From JAKVCB01 sp963578605 (lineage in GTDB: Bacteria; Planctomycetota; Planctomycetia; Pirellulales; Lacipirellulaceae): 64,000 bases of DNA. A program made the translations under genes and the position numbers. Position 1 is the first letter of the stretch. Each line of letters opens with the position of its first letter. The notes below the pieces were generated by a model. It ran no database searches. It was not told the DNA's origin and worked only from the letters and a program-made list of their open reading frames with translations. Positions 26,775 to 36,016 of the stretch are shown piece by piece. The stretch lies in the NCBI GenBank assembly GCA_963578605.1, contig CAUZEA010000001.1, positions 91,617 through 155,616 on the forward strand. Direction: 5' to 3'.

Positions 26775-28073
26775 TTACCGACGGATAATCACCATCGAAC
26801 CAACCGACAGTATGTCCGACAGCTCTTTGGCATCGCGCTGCGTCATCTGAAGATTTGCCGACGAAGAACTAGCTCGACCTGTCAGCCCCGAAGTACTTCC
26901 CAAGGTAAGGGTCGCGGGAGGCTGGGTCGTCGCCGTACTTTTCAAAAGTAACATGCGGTCGACAACAGGTTTCGCGGGTAGCGTGATCACCGTACTGATC
27001 TGGGAAATATTGCCACCAGAACCAGGCATCACCAACTTCTCTTCAACCAACCATTCCCCTTCGCCAAACGTAGCCATCGAAGGAACCGTTACCGTGAACT
27101 TACCTGCGTAGCGCCCCTGAAGCAACAGGGTCAACTCACCCGCCGAAAGGTTGAGCATCCCCATGAAGGGGCCACGCACGACTTTCAGCTTTTGACCAGG
27201 CAGGACAGCGTCAGGAACGCTGACTCCGTTGACGTTCGCCAGCAATTGCCAAGGCACCTGATACTGCTGGGCGATCGAAACAAGCGTGTCTCCTTCCCGC
27301 ACCGTGTAGGGAGGTTCCAGCAGGTGCTCGGTTGAATAAATCACCGTACCCGCAAGTTGGTTTAACAACGTCTCGAGTTCTTTCTGCTGGTCGGTTGAAA
27401 GGGATCGATCGCCGTAAAATTGGGAAAGCAACAAATGGGCCTGGGCAAGTTCTCCCTGCTGAAGTTTGGCCTGAATACTTGGTCTGGCCATCGCGTAGGA
27501 ACCTGTCGGAGTGGCCAGTTCTGCGGCTTTCGGTGGAGCTACCTCGACAAGCTCAGCAGGTGTGGTTGACATGGCCGCATCTCTACTCGCTAACGGCGAT
27601 CCTGCCGGCGGCTGCGTGGCGGCTACCGGTTCCGCGGGCGACGAACCCTCACGGTAGTTTGCGGTGGGAACCGTACGCGGAACCGCTGGCGGTGTGATGA
27701 CCGCCGGAGGCGTGGCCGGTTCTTGAGGTGCGGGCGGTCCCAAAGGAGGAAGCTCCGGGATTTGAGGAAGCGCCGGGATTTCGGGGATCGCAGGCAAACC
27801 GGCTGGGCTTTCAGCAGCGGGCGGCGCGGTGGCAGCCGATGCCCGACTGTCAGGTACCGCTGAATTCACCTGCGGTGGTGGAGGGGTCCAGGCAGGCGGC
27901 GCCGAAGCTGGGGGCGGCGACGCAGTGTCGTCCAAACCTGGGACACCCGAGGTGAGTTCCCAGGCCGAGTCGGTCGAACTGCTCACCTCAGGCCCTTCCT
28001 GAATTTTGAAGTAGAGGAAGACACCCACCACCGTTAGGATCGTGATCGTGACTAGTGGTCGGATAGATTTCAT
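26775..28073 (-). CDS. Membrane-anchored LysM protein with degenerate L,D-transpeptidase domain
   Basis: A 432-residue protein. Residues 5-22 are a membrane anchor and 50-190 a Pro/Ala-rich wall-spanning linker. A helical region follows at 195-245, then a LysM domain at 255-299 (YTVREGDTLVSIAQQYQVPW). Residues 300-432 follow the YkuD/L,D-transpeptidase pattern (GPFMGMLNLSAGELTLLL, RYAGKFTVTVPS, RDAKELSDILSVGSMVIIRR). The catalytic SHGCIR box is SSSSANLQM at 402-410 and the HGT box is GST, so Cys, His and Arg are all missing. It can bind peptidoglycan but probably cannot crosslink. AAGGAGG lies 4 and 7 bases before two adjacent ATGs; 28073 is taken. Confidence 0.85.
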   Translation of the reverse strand: MKSIRPLVTITILTVVGVFLYFKIQEGPEVSSSTDSAWELTSGVPGLDDTASPPPASAPPAWTPPPPQVNSAVPDSRASAATAPPAAESPAGLPAIPEIPALPQIPELPPLGPPAPQEPATPPAVITPPAVPRTVPTANYREGSSPAEPVAATQPPAGSPLASRDAAMSTTPAELVEVAPPKAAELATPTGSYAMARPSIQAKLQQGELAQAHLLLSQFYGDRSLSTDQQKELETLLNQLAGTVIYSTEHLLEPPYTVREGDTLVSIAQQYQVPWQLLANVNGVSVPDAVLPGQKLKVVRGPFMGMLNLSAGELTLLLQGRYAGKFTVTVPSMATFGEGEWLVEEKLVMPGSGGNISQISTVITLPAKPVVDRMLLLKSTATTQPPATLTLGSTSGLTGRASSSSANLQMTQRDAKELSDILSVGSMVIIRR

Positions 28074-28199
28074 CATTCGTCCTCCTTGACGTCGTGTTGA
28101 ATGGGTATGGATTGACCGGGTTCGGAATGGATCGACCGGGCAGGTTTTTAGCACCCCCCTTGGATCGCCGAAGTTAAGCCCGCACCTTTCGGGGCATCG

Positions 28200-28469
28200 A
28201 TGGTTGCACAATTCGATACCAACAACGAACTCGAAGACTGGGAATACCCGGATGACCCTTCAGACGATGACTCGTTCGTTGACGAACCGGCACTGGTCCC
28301 TTGCCCTGAATGCGGTGCCCAAATGCTTGAGGACCTGGAGCAATGTCCAACCTGTGGCCAGTATGTCAGCTTTTCAACCAGTGCCTGGGAGGGTAAATCG
28401 GTTGGCTGGATGTTGTTGGGTGTACTTGGTGTGGGTGCACTCATCCTTGCGCTTTTGTTCGGCATGTGA
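28200..28469 (+). CDS. Zinc-ribbon protein with C-terminal membrane anchor
   Basis: An 89-residue protein. Residues 1-30 are strongly acidic (DWEYPDDPSDDDS). A zinc ribbon follows (CPECGAQMLEDLEQCPTCGQ, Cys at 35, 38, 49 and 52). The C-terminus is one membrane helix (WMLLGVLGVGALILALLFGM). Tail-anchored zinc ribbons of this sort are common in planctomycetes and have no known role. It is divergent from the LysM gene, whose extended upstream frame overlaps it only because that extension is not real. Confidence 0.75.
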   Translation: MVAQFDTNNELEDWEYPDDPSDDDSFVDEPALVPCPECGAQMLEDLEQCPTCGQYVSFSTSAWEGKSVGWMLLGVLGVGALILALLFGM

Positions 28470-28606
28470 AGTTGTTGGTCAACGGCGCAAAAATCCGGTC
28501 GTGGATCGTAAAGTAAACCCGAATTTGCCACCACACCGGATTCGGACCTCAAAACTTGGGACAGGTCGAATGCCAGCACGGCTAGCATCCTGCTGACCAA
28601 CAGCCA

Positions 28607-29962
28607 CTACGCGTTGGAGTTTGTTTCGGCTTCCCCCCGCAAGATCGCGCGAATTTTTCCGAGTCGCCTGGCCAGCTCCTGTTCAAAGCCGCGCTCGACC
28701 GGGCGGTAATACTCACGCGTGACTCCTAAATAATCCTGGGCTGCCACAGCTCCTTCGGCATCGTGGGCATACTGATAGCCATCCCCATGTCCCAGCTGTG
28801 CGGCACCTGCATAGTGGCGATCGCGGAGTTGCCTGGGCACCGGCACGATCCTCGCTTCGGTGACGTCGCGGCGGGCTTCGGCAATGGCAACCGTCGCCGC
28901 GTTCGACTTGGGTGCACATGCCAGGTAGGTCACGGCTTGAGCCAGGGTGAGTTGGCATTCAGGAAGTCCAACCAGCTCGCACGCTTGCATCGCAGCCACG
29001 GCCAGGGGCAAAGCATTTGGATCGGCATTGCCGACATCCTCACTGGCAAGAATCACCAGGCGGCGGGTAAGAAACCGGACATCTTCGCCACCCTCCAGCA
29101 TGCGGGCCAGCCAGTAGATCCCCGCATCAGGATCACTACCCCGGATACTCTTGATCAGCGCGCTGGCCGCATCGTAGTGTTCGTCACCGGCCGCATCGTA
29201 ACGAATCGCCTTGCGCTGGACAGCATCGGCTATCTGTTCGAGGGTGAGCTGCAGCGGGCTGGGTGGCTCTGTGCGAAAGAGATCGCTGGAAAGGACGGCG
29301 ATCTCTAAAGTGCTGAGTGCCCGACGTGCATCACCGTCGGAAACTTCTGCCAGGAAATCAAGTGCGTTATCATCGAGACCTACTTCGTACCGCCCGAAGC
29401 CACGCTCGGCATCGGCTACTGCCCGCTCAAGGATTTCTTTAACGTCAACCACCGAAAGTGGTTCAAATTGGAAGACGTGGCTACGACTTACCAAGGCATC
29501 ATTGACCGTAAAAAACGGGTTGGAGGTGGTGGCGCCAACGAGAATGACAACCCCATTCTCGACATCGGGTAACAACACATCTTGCTGCGCCTTGTTAAAA
29601 CGATGGATTTCGTCAATGAAGAGTAAAGTTTGCTTGCCGCTGGTCACCAATTCGTTGTCTGCATCTTCCAACAACGCCCGAAGTTCTTTGACACCGCTCG
29701 TCACGGCGCTGAGTTGTCGAAATCGACATTGGGTCTCCGTTGCCAGGAGTCGAGCCAAGGTCGTTTTGCCCGTACCAGGCGGTCCATAAAAGAGAATGGA
29801 ACCAAGCCGTTTTGCCTTCAGCATGCGCCACAACAACTTTCCCTTGCCGAGAAAATGTTGCTGCCCACAAAACTCTGCGAGGCATCTGGGGCGCATGCGG
29901 GCCGGAAGCGGCTGGGCCCGCTCCCTGTTTTTCGCTTCACTGGCTGCAAATAAATCGCTCAT
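28607..29962 (-). CDS. rarA: Replication-associated recombination protein A (RarA/MgsA) AAA+ ATPase
   Basis: A clamp-loader-like ATPase acting at stalled replication forks. Walker A is GPPGTGKTTLARLLA, Walker B is LLFIDEIHRFNKAQQD, sensor 1 is GATTSNPFF. The C-terminal MgsA tetramerisation region includes SDPDAGIYWLARMLEGGEDV and KSNAATVAI. At 451 residues the length is typical. The ATG at 29962 is a clean start. It stands alone, followed by a convergent small membrane protein gene. Confidence 0.94.
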   Translation of the reverse strand: MSDLFAASEAKNRERAQPLPARMRPRCLAEFCGQQHFLGKGKLLWRMLKAKRLGSILFYGPPGTGKTTLARLLATETQCRFRQLSAVTSGVKELRALLEDADNELVTSGKQTLLFIDEIHRFNKAQQDVLLPDVENGVVILVGATTSNPFFTVNDALVSRSHVFQFEPLSVVDVKEILERAVADAERGFGRYEVGLDDNALDFLAEVSDGDARRALSTLEIAVLSSDLFRTEPPSPLQLTLEQIADAVQRKAIRYDAAGDEHYDAASALIKSIRGSDPDAGIYWLARMLEGGEDVRFLTRRLVILASEDVGNADPNALPLAVAAMQACELVGLPECQLTLAQAVTYLACAPKSNAATVAIAEARRDVTEARIVPVPRQLRDRHYAGAAQLGHGDGYQYAHDAEGAVAAQDYLGVTREYYRPVERGFEQELARRLGKIRAILRGEAETNSNA

Positions 29963-30198
29963 AGCATGGATCCGTAGCTTATCATCGAATCGATCGTGGT
30001 CATATGATAGTGCGGTCGCGTGCGAAAATTTTTTGTGCGGGCTGCTGTCGCCTCACAGGCCGGGGCGCCGCCAGTCGCCTTCACGACCCTTCTCTTTTCG
30101 CTGGGCTGCGGGCTGACAACTGCTAGGGTGCTGACGCAACGCATTGTGCCGATCGACTCCGGTTCTGACGAAGCATCACAGCTGCGAAGTGGTGACCG

Positions 30199-30855
30199 TT
30201 AGTCCGGCTCGCTGATCCCGCCCGGTGGCAACATCTCCCGCAAAGGGCAGGTGTCGCACTTTGGCGTTTTGCGGCAATAGTCGTGACCAACGCGAACCAG
30301 CAGGGCGTGATATTCATTAAACATGGAGGCATCGTCGGGCAGGCTGCCCTCAAAGTAGTCTTTGATTTGGTCGTAGTCGGCGTCGTAGCCAATCCAACCA
30401 TGGCGGGCAAGTACCCGATGGGTATACGTATCGACGACGAAAGTCGGCACTCCGGCAGCGTAAAGAAGAATAGAATCGGCCGTCTCCGGGCCAATCCCGT
30501 TGACCGCCAGGAGTTGTTCGCGGAGTGTCCCCGGATCGCTTGCGAACATCGCTTCTGTGGAACCAGCGTATTGTTCCACCAGAAGCCGGAGTAGATTTCG
30601 CAAGCGATTCGCCTTGATCCGAAAATAGCCTGCCGGACGAATGAGCTCCTGGAGTTCCTGTTCTGGCAAGTCGAATAGTTGGCGGGGTTCAAGCAAGCCT
30701 GCGTCACGGAGATTAGCAATCGCCCCCTCAACATTCTTCCATGATGTGTTCTGCACCAGTACGGCGCCGACCATCACCTCAAAGGGTGATTCCCCGGGCC
30801 ACCAGTGTTGTGGCCCGAAGACTTCCAGGAGTCGATCATACAGTTCCGTCAACAC
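30199..30855 (-). CDS. Endonuclease III-related DNA glycosylase (MagIII/COG2231 type)
   Basis: A 218-residue helix-hairpin-helix-GPD protein. The N-terminal FGPQHWWPGESPFEVMVGAVLVQNTSWKN pattern (residues 14-42) is that of the COG2231 group. The hairpin is VNGIGPETADSIL and the catalytic Asp is in FVVDTYTH. The position of the bifunctional Lys is Glu, so it is probably a simple base glycosylase without lyase activity. The C-terminal cluster keeps three Cys (YCRKTPKCDTCP) but has no fourth, so a normal 4Fe-4S cluster is doubtful. The start is a GTG. Related MagIII removes 3-methyladenine; the substrate here is inference. Confidence 0.85.
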   Translation of the reverse strand: MLTELYDRLLEVFGPQHWWPGESPFEVMVGAVLVQNTSWKNVEGAIANLRDAGLLEPRQLFDLPEQELQELIRPAGYFRIKANRLRNLLRLLVEQYAGSTEAMFASDPGTLREQLLAVNGIGPETADSILLYAAGVPTFVVDTYTHRVLARHGWIGYDADYDQIKDYFEGSLPDDASMFNEYHALLVRVGHDYCRKTPKCDTCPLREMLPPGGISEPD

Positions 30856-31453
30856 ATCAGGCCCTTTAATCCCTGAGGCCCGGCCGAGAGCGTGCTCTCT
30901 GAAATGCCGAGGGGCACATCGCCGGGAGTGGGTGTTACCTGCCGACTCCTGAAAATCATGGCAGCTGGTTCTGGCCGCAGTGTGAACACAGCGGGTTCCC
31001 TGAAACCCACAGATGGAAATTCTCTCTCAGAATTCTGTGTTCAGCATGGGAATCGGACCAAAGCAATTGTGGAGTGAGCACGACGAGTCGTCAACGCGAA
31101 CAAACACGCCCTTCCACCACGTTTCCTGGAAAAGCGAGGCTCATGGAAAACCAGCACCGAACACCAGGCAGGCAATCCATCGAACAGACGACCGCGCTAG
31201 CTGGTGACAGAACGTGCAGAGGTTTAAGGCAGCGCAGTTCACCCCGCAAATGGGCGCGCCCTCGACCGTTACCGCCCCGTGAACTTTTAGCAAGCACCCT
31301 GGCAGGCTGCCAAAATCGAGGAGCGATCGGGATTCCCCATCTGTCGTGCGCGATCAACGGTCCCGAAATCGTCCACGGGGTCTCCACAAGAACAGAAATT
31401 ACAAGATTGTCAACCCTGAATAAACTGGAGATTTTCAGGCGGAGAACCGACCT
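30856..31453. other. Gap without a recognisable gene
   Basis: About 600 bases upstream of both the leftward glycosylase gene and the rightward DUF2617 gene. A leftward frame spans 31091-31612 but crosses the promoter, tandem repeat and hairpin described below and resembles no protein. I see no RNA gene here. Confidence 0.4.
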
Positions 31454-31482
31454 TTGTAGTCTGTTTCGCCAGTGGGTATAAT
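31454..31482 (+). promoter_or_regulatory. Candidate sigma-70 type promoter of the DUF2617 gene
   Basis: TTGTAG, 17 bases, then a perfect TATAAT at 31477-31482. Initiation near 31490 would give a leader of about 145 bases containing the second repeat copy and a stem-loop before the gene. Confidence 0.5.
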
Positions 31483-31539
31483 AAAACCTGATTGATGCCA
31501 AGGCAACGTATAATGAAACGTGATTGATGCCAAGGCAAC
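31476..31539. repeat. 32-bp tandem duplication carrying TATAAT
   Basis: Copies at 31476-31507 and 31508-31539 match at 30 of 32 positions. Both contain TATAAT followed by GATTGATGCCAAGGCAAC. The second TATAAT lacks a -35 at the right distance, so the duplication probably copied a -10 box into the leader. Confidence 0.92.
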
Positions 31540-31578
31540 ATTGAAGCAACCATGGTGATGGATAAAAAGAGCCTGCAG

Positions 31579-31610
31579 GAGGCGTCGTGCTCAAACCGAG
31601 GCGACGCCTC
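31579..31610 (+). promoter_or_regulatory. Leader stem-loop just before the DUF2617 ribosome-binding site
   Basis: Perfect 9-bp arms GAGGCGTCG and CGACGCCTC around a 14-base loop. The AGGAG site of the next gene lies about ten bases after it. No T run follows, so it looks like a translation or stability element rather than a terminator. Confidence 0.5.
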
Positions 31611-31633
31611 ACTAAGTTCAGGAGCTGGTAATT

Positions 31634-32176
31634 GTGCTGTCAGTAAGACCCAAAATCGCTGAGTTGGTATTTCAGCTTTATGGACGTCCACTTCATCCGG
31701 AATTGTTTGAGATCCACCGTGCGCGCACGATCGATCGGGGCGGTTACTCTGCGACGGTTCAAATTACCAGCACAGGACACCTGGTAACCTGGCAATATGA
31801 AGGGCTGATTCTGACGGAAGTGGCAACGGCTGCCCATCATCCCCTGCCGCAAAAGCGAAGGTTGATGTCCCATCAACTCAAGGGATGCTGCGATGACCGG
31901 GTTAATTGTCGAGGCGGGATCCACTACGAAGTCGAGTTCTCGCTGGAACCGGTCAATCAGGATGCCTTTTGGCTTTACCAGAAAGAACTCACGCTAGCCG
32001 GAGCGCGTAAAGGAATGGTGCACCATTTTGAATCGAGCGGGCGCTTCGGGTTGGGAGCCCTGAGCTACATCAATTTGGAATCTCGCGATCGCAGCCTGAA
32101 AGTCCAGGCGTTTCACACCTTTCCCGATGACCACGCGATCGTCAAGACCCAGTCGATCTTTGCGCTGCCCAAATAG
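31634..32176 (+). CDS. DUF2617 family protein
   Basis: A 180-residue protein of the DUF2617 type. It has HPELFEIHRARTIDRGGY near the start, a conserved middle (HQLKGCCDDRVNCRGGIHYEVEFSLE) and a C-terminal FHTFPDDHAIVKTQSIF. The family has no established function. Several of its conserved charged residues (the E of HPELFE and the H of FHTFP) could form a ligand or metal site. The start is a GTG with AGGAG 9 bases before it. It has its own promoter region with a duplicated segment. Confidence 0.82.
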   Translation: MLSVRPKIAELVFQLYGRPLHPELFEIHRARTIDRGGYSATVQITSTGHLVTWQYEGLILTEVATAAHHPLPQKRRLMSHQLKGCCDDRVNCRGGIHYEVEFSLEPVNQDAFWLYQKELTLAGARKGMVHHFESSGRFGLGALSYINLESRDRSLKVQAFHTFPDDHAIVKTQSIFALPK

Positions 32177-32233
32177 CCAGGGCAACATCCGGGCGGGGGA
32201 TCGGTGTGTCAGCAGCGGGTGCGCCGGTCAGCA

Positions 32234-34102
32234 TCACGGTTGCTGCTGTGAGGCCAAGGTCGTTTCAAAAAGATCCAGTTGTCGCTGCAGAACCTGCATC
32301 GAACCATCTTTTGCGACTGCCACGCGTTGATATTTCACCGCGTTTTCGTAGTCACCTGCTGCGTAGTAGCACCGCCCCAGCGTATCGAGGTATCCGGCCG
32401 AACTCTCTCCCTCGGGCAACAAATCGAGTGATCGCTGGGAATAACGAATCGCCTTTTGGAAATCACCCTCGGTGTTGCTGACCAGCCATGCCCACTGGTT
32501 ATAGGCCATGGAGTCGTCCGAGGTGTTGTCGATTTCACGTTGAAACTCCCGAGTTAAATCAGCGATCCGCATCCTGACTTCGTCGCGCCACGCATCGTCG
32601 ATATCACCAGCAGTGTACATCGCGATCACGACATCGGCATCCTGGGGACCGAGTTCGATGGAAGCCCGCAGGTGCTTTTGCTCACTGGCGTTATCTTTTT
32701 GGTCCCGAAAGTGGGCAGCCATAAAAAAGTGGCGCCGTGCTGCCAGTCGTTTTGGCGTCATGAGCCACGATTCACCGCTAGCCGAGGTAAACCGCTTCCG
32801 AATCCGATTGTAAGTATTGCGGAAATCGGTGTCCTGCTCCATGCGTTCTTCGAGGGGCTGAAGGGCCTCTGCGGCTCGTTTGTGTTTGGTGGTATCAAAC
32901 AGCAGATTGGAAAGCCAGGTGCGGGCGACCAGCGACCATGGTGAGTCGATTGGTTCGGCATCGATCGTAGCTCGATATTCCTGCTCGGCCCACTCCCACT
33001 GACCGCGGTGCAACAAGAAGCTATGGGCATCGGACAACCTTTCCAGGGGTTGTTGAACAGGGCGATGTAGTGCGCGTGTAGCCAGTTGTTGGGCCTCCTC
33101 GAGACGTCCCTGTGCCTGGCGGGCAATCGCCGCCACATACTGGGGTCGACGCGATTGGGCAAGCCGCTGCTGGTAGCGCGTCAGTAGTTCGTCGAGTGCC
33201 TCCCAGGCTTCGATCTCGGAAAACCAGTCAATCAATTCAACCATCGTCGTTTCGAACTGATCGGGATCGTGATCGAGAATTCGTGCCATCATGTCGAGCG
33301 CCTGTTCGGTCTGATCTAACTCCTGGCAAAGGTTCAGCAAATGCCACATGAGTTCCACCACAACTCGATCGGTGGTTTGATCCATTCTGCTTTGCGAGGT
33401 CGCACTCGCGCTACGAACAAGGTCTGCTTCGGCATCGATGATCTCTTTCCAGGACTTGAGCGCCGCCTGCGGAGCACTCAGCTGCTGGACGTAAAGCCGT
33501 AACCAGTCGGACCCCCGTCGGCTACTGCTGTCAAGCTCTGCGGTGATCGTGGCAGGGTCAACTTTTTGTGGTTTGTCCTGACGGTTTTTCGATCGCAGCA
33601 AAGCTGTTGCTGCAGTGCGGGAGACGTACTCGACCGGATCAAACCGCACAATGCGGCAAAGAGGTGCTACGTTGTCGGAGCGCGGCATTCTTGCAAGTTG
33701 CTCGATGATCTTAACCCGTTGATCATCCGACTGATTTCCATAGTCACTGAACTTGGAGCGAATAGCGGGGGGATCATCCGCGTCAACCCAGGGGATCGAA
33801 ATCTTTCCCAGCAAGTATCCAGCCGCAGCGGCAATCTCCGGATCGACATGGCTGACTGATGCATGCAGCTTGTCAAAGGCAGGAATCCCGATCTGGCGAA
33901 GTTGCTGTTGAGCCCGCCGCCTTTCGACGTACCGCTGGCTACCTAGTTGAGAGATCAGTCGGTCGAGCAACTGCAGTTTGGCAGAGTCGGCCTCTGCCGC
34001 CCCCGGGTCGAGACCAACTCGCCGCGCATCGTCGGCGCGAATCACGGAGGTGAGCAGCACGAAGCCCAGCAGTGGCAAAAGAATCGATTTGGCTAACGTC
34101 AT
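32234..34102 (-). CDS. Secreted HEAT/TPR repeat protein
   Basis: From the ATG at 34102 the product is 622 residues with a signal peptide (MTLAKSILLPLLGFVLLTSVIRA). Residues 30-180 contain HEAT-like helical pairs (LISQLGSQRYVERRRAQQQL; DPEIAAAAGYLLGKI). Residues 200-610 contain TPR-like units, the clearest being AIRYSQRSLDLLPEGE followed by YYAAGDYENAVKYQ. It should be a periplasmic scaffold. It follows the response regulator by about 50 bases and may belong to the same transcript. The extra 16 codons of open frame upstream lack a ribosome-binding site. Confidence 0.8.
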   Translation of the reverse strand: MTLAKSILLPLLGFVLLTSVIRADDARRVGLDPGAAEADSAKLQLLDRLISQLGSQRYVERRRAQQQLRQIGIPAFDKLHASVSHVDPEIAAAAGYLLGKISIPWVDADDPPAIRSKFSDYGNQSDDQRVKIIEQLARMPRSDNVAPLCRIVRFDPVEYVSRTAATALLRSKNRQDKPQKVDPATITAELDSSSRRGSDWLRLYVQQLSAPQAALKSWKEIIDAEADLVRSASATSQSRMDQTTDRVVVELMWHLLNLCQELDQTEQALDMMARILDHDPDQFETTMVELIDWFSEIEAWEALDELLTRYQQRLAQSRRPQYVAAIARQAQGRLEEAQQLATRALHRPVQQPLERLSDAHSFLLHRGQWEWAEQEYRATIDAEPIDSPWSLVARTWLSNLLFDTTKHKRAAEALQPLEERMEQDTDFRNTYNRIRKRFTSASGESWLMTPKRLAARRHFFMAAHFRDQKDNASEQKHLRASIELGPQDADVVIAMYTAGDIDDAWRDEVRMRIADLTREFQREIDNTSDDSMAYNQWAWLVSNTEGDFQKAIRYSQRSLDLLPEGESSAGYLDTLGRCYYAAGDYENAVKYQRVAVAKDGSMQVLQRQLDLFETTLASQQQP

Positions 34103-34153
34103 AATAGGTTGGAACAACGATGAACACCGGGGGCGAACACACAAACTCACAAC

Positions 34154-34597
34154 TTAATCCCGCTCTTCGATTTTTTGGATGTACTGGCGCATCCGCTCCA
34201 CCTCATCGGTTACGTGGCGGAGTCGCAGCATGTTCTCAATCCGTTTGAGAAGTTCTACCTTATTGACAGGCTTTGACAGGAAATCGTCGGTTCCCGCTTC
34301 CACCGCGCGTTCAATATCACCAAGTTCGTTGAGTGCCGTGACCATCAGAATCATGATTCCACTGGTGGCAGGGTCGCTCTTGAGCTGACTGCACACTTCG
34401 AACCCACTGAGCTTGGGCATCATGATATCAAGCAGAATCAGGTCCGGCTGAAAGGAACTGACCTTCTCGAGTGTCTCCTGGCCATCCACTGCGACCGCTG
34501 TCTCCACGTCGAGACCGCTCAAATATGCGTCAAGCAGTTCTATATTCTGCTCGTTGTCGTCAGCGATGAGTATGCGACTGCTGGGGGTGTCGTCCAT
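34154..34597 (-). CDS. Stand-alone response regulator receiver protein
   Basis: A 147-residue CheY-like domain. The acidic pair is in ILIADDNEQN, the phospho-acceptor Asp in LILLDIMMPKLSG, the Thr in VTALNE and the Lys in LSKPVNKVEL. After the domain, residues 120-147 form a charged helix (RHVTDEVERMRQYIQKIEE) that may dimerise. No output domain and no histidine kinase are nearby, so it must be phosphorylated by a kinase elsewhere. It lies 50 bases after glyA. Confidence 0.9.
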   Translation of the reverse strand: MDDTPSSRILIADDNEQNIELLDAYLSGLDVETAVAVDGQETLEKVSSFQPDLILLDIMMPKLSGFEVCSQLKSDPATSGIMILMVTALNELGDIERAVEAGTDDFLSKPVNKVELLKRIENMLRLRHVTDEVERMRQYIQKIEERD

Positions 34598-34647
34598 TAC
34601 GGTGATGGTTCTTACGAGGAATGGGGATTAAGGAAACGAAGGATTAC

Positions 34648-35913
34648 TCAAGCCGTCACGCTGTCTGCAGTTAACTCCGCAGTCGGAACCGGGAACTGCT
34701 GGCAGAGTTCGCCCACCTGGGCCCGAATCGTGCTGTGGAGCGCCTGGTCGTCGGGGCTCCTTAGCCCCCCGAGCATCCAGGCAGCAATCGTGCGCATCTC
34801 GGCAGGTCCCATCCCGCGGGTCGTCAACGCAGGCGTTCCCACACGGATACCGGAGGGATCCACCGGTTTGCGCTGGTCATAGGGAATCATGTTTTTGTTG
34901 ACAGTGATAGCGCAATAATCGAGTACCTTTTCGGCGATTTTTCCACCAATGCCCAACGGGGTTACATCGACCAGCAGCAGGTGGTTGTCGGTACCCCCAC
35001 TCACCAGCGACAAACCACCTGACAGGAGGGCGGCAGCCAGTTCCTGGGCATTGTTCATGACTTGCTGGCAATAGGTTTTGAACTCGGGGCGGAGCGCTTC
35101 GTCAAAACAGACGGCTTTGCCGGCGATGACGTGCATCAGCGGCCCTCCCTGGATGCCAGGAAAGACTTTGCTGTTGATCGCTTTGGCATATTCCTGTTTG
35201 GCAAGACAAATGCCACCGCGTGGGCCACGCAAAGTCTTGTGCGTGGTCGAAGTAACAAAGTCAGCCACCGGTACCGGGTCGTCATGCAATCCGGCAGCTA
35301 CCAAACCAGCGTAGTGGGCCATATCGACGAGTAACTTGGCATCAACTTCGGCGGCGATTTCCGCAAATTTCGCGTGCGGGATCTCGCGTGGGTAGGCACT
35401 TGCACCCGCCACAATGAGTTTGGGTCGAAGTTCGCGGGCAAGCCGGGCAACCTGGTCAAAGTCGATTCGATGGGAATCGCGCGACACGCTGTAGCTATGG
35501 AAGTTGTAGAGCATGCCCGAAATGTTCAATTTCATGCCATGCGTGAGATGACCCCCATGGGCCAGATCCAGTCCCAAAACGGTATCACCGGGCGACAACA
35601 CCGCCAGGTAGATCGCCGTGTTGGCTTGGGACCCTGAATGGGGTTGGACATTGGCGAACTCGGCACCAAACAACGCTTTGGCCCGATCGCGGGCCAAATC
35701 CTCGACGACGTCGACATATTCGCACCCACCGTAGTAGCGTCGCCCTGGATAACCCTCGGCATACTTGTTGGTCAACACGCTGCCGACCGCCTGCATCACG
35801 GCCGGGCTGGTGTAGTTCTCGCTGGCAATCATTTCCAACCCACTCTGCTGACGCTCAATTTCGTCGGCAATGGCGGACCACAGTTGGGAATCATGTTGAG
35901 CAAGATAATTCAT
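34648..35913 (-). CDS. glyA: Serine hydroxymethyltransferase
   Basis: A PLP enzyme that interconverts serine and glycine and loads tetrahydrofolate with one carbon, feeding the ThyA cycle encoded at the right end of the window. The PLP Lys is in TSTTHKTLRGPRGG. ASENYTSPAVMQAVGS, GRRYYGGCEYVD and TRGMG are family signatures. The product is 421 residues from the ATG at 35913 (MNYLAQHDSQLW), the normal length; an upstream frame extension of 26 codons is unconserved. It heads the run toward the response regulator. Confidence 0.96.
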   Translation of the reverse strand: MNYLAQHDSQLWSAIADEIERQQSGLEMIASENYTSPAVMQAVGSVLTNKYAEGYPGRRYYGGCEYVDVVEDLARDRAKALFGAEFANVQPHSGSQANTAIYLAVLSPGDTVLGLDLAHGGHLTHGMKLNISGMLYNFHSYSVSRDSHRIDFDQVARLARELRPKLIVAGASAYPREIPHAKFAEIAAEVDAKLLVDMAHYAGLVAAGLHDDPVPVADFVTSTTHKTLRGPRGGICLAKQEYAKAINSKVFPGIQGGPLMHVIAGKAVCFDEALRPEFKTYCQQVMNNAQELAAALLSGGLSLVSGGTDNHLLLVDVTPLGIGGKIAEKVLDYCAITVNKNMIPYDQRKPVDPSGIRVGTPALTTRGMGPAEMRTIAAWMLGGLRSPDDQALHSTIRAQVGELCQQFPVPTAELTADSVTA

Positions 35914-36016
35914 TGGAAATGAGGGGCTCCAGGTGAAAACAGCAGGATGAAGGCTACCCTTCATTGTTGAATTGGGTCCGAGCAGTGTCAATCGGAGTGC
36001 CCGATCGCGATCGAGG

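Noticed and set aside
31091..31612. 173-codon leftward frame upstream of the DUF2617 gene
   Set aside because: It crosses a promoter, a tandem duplication and a hairpin, and its sequence fits no protein pattern.
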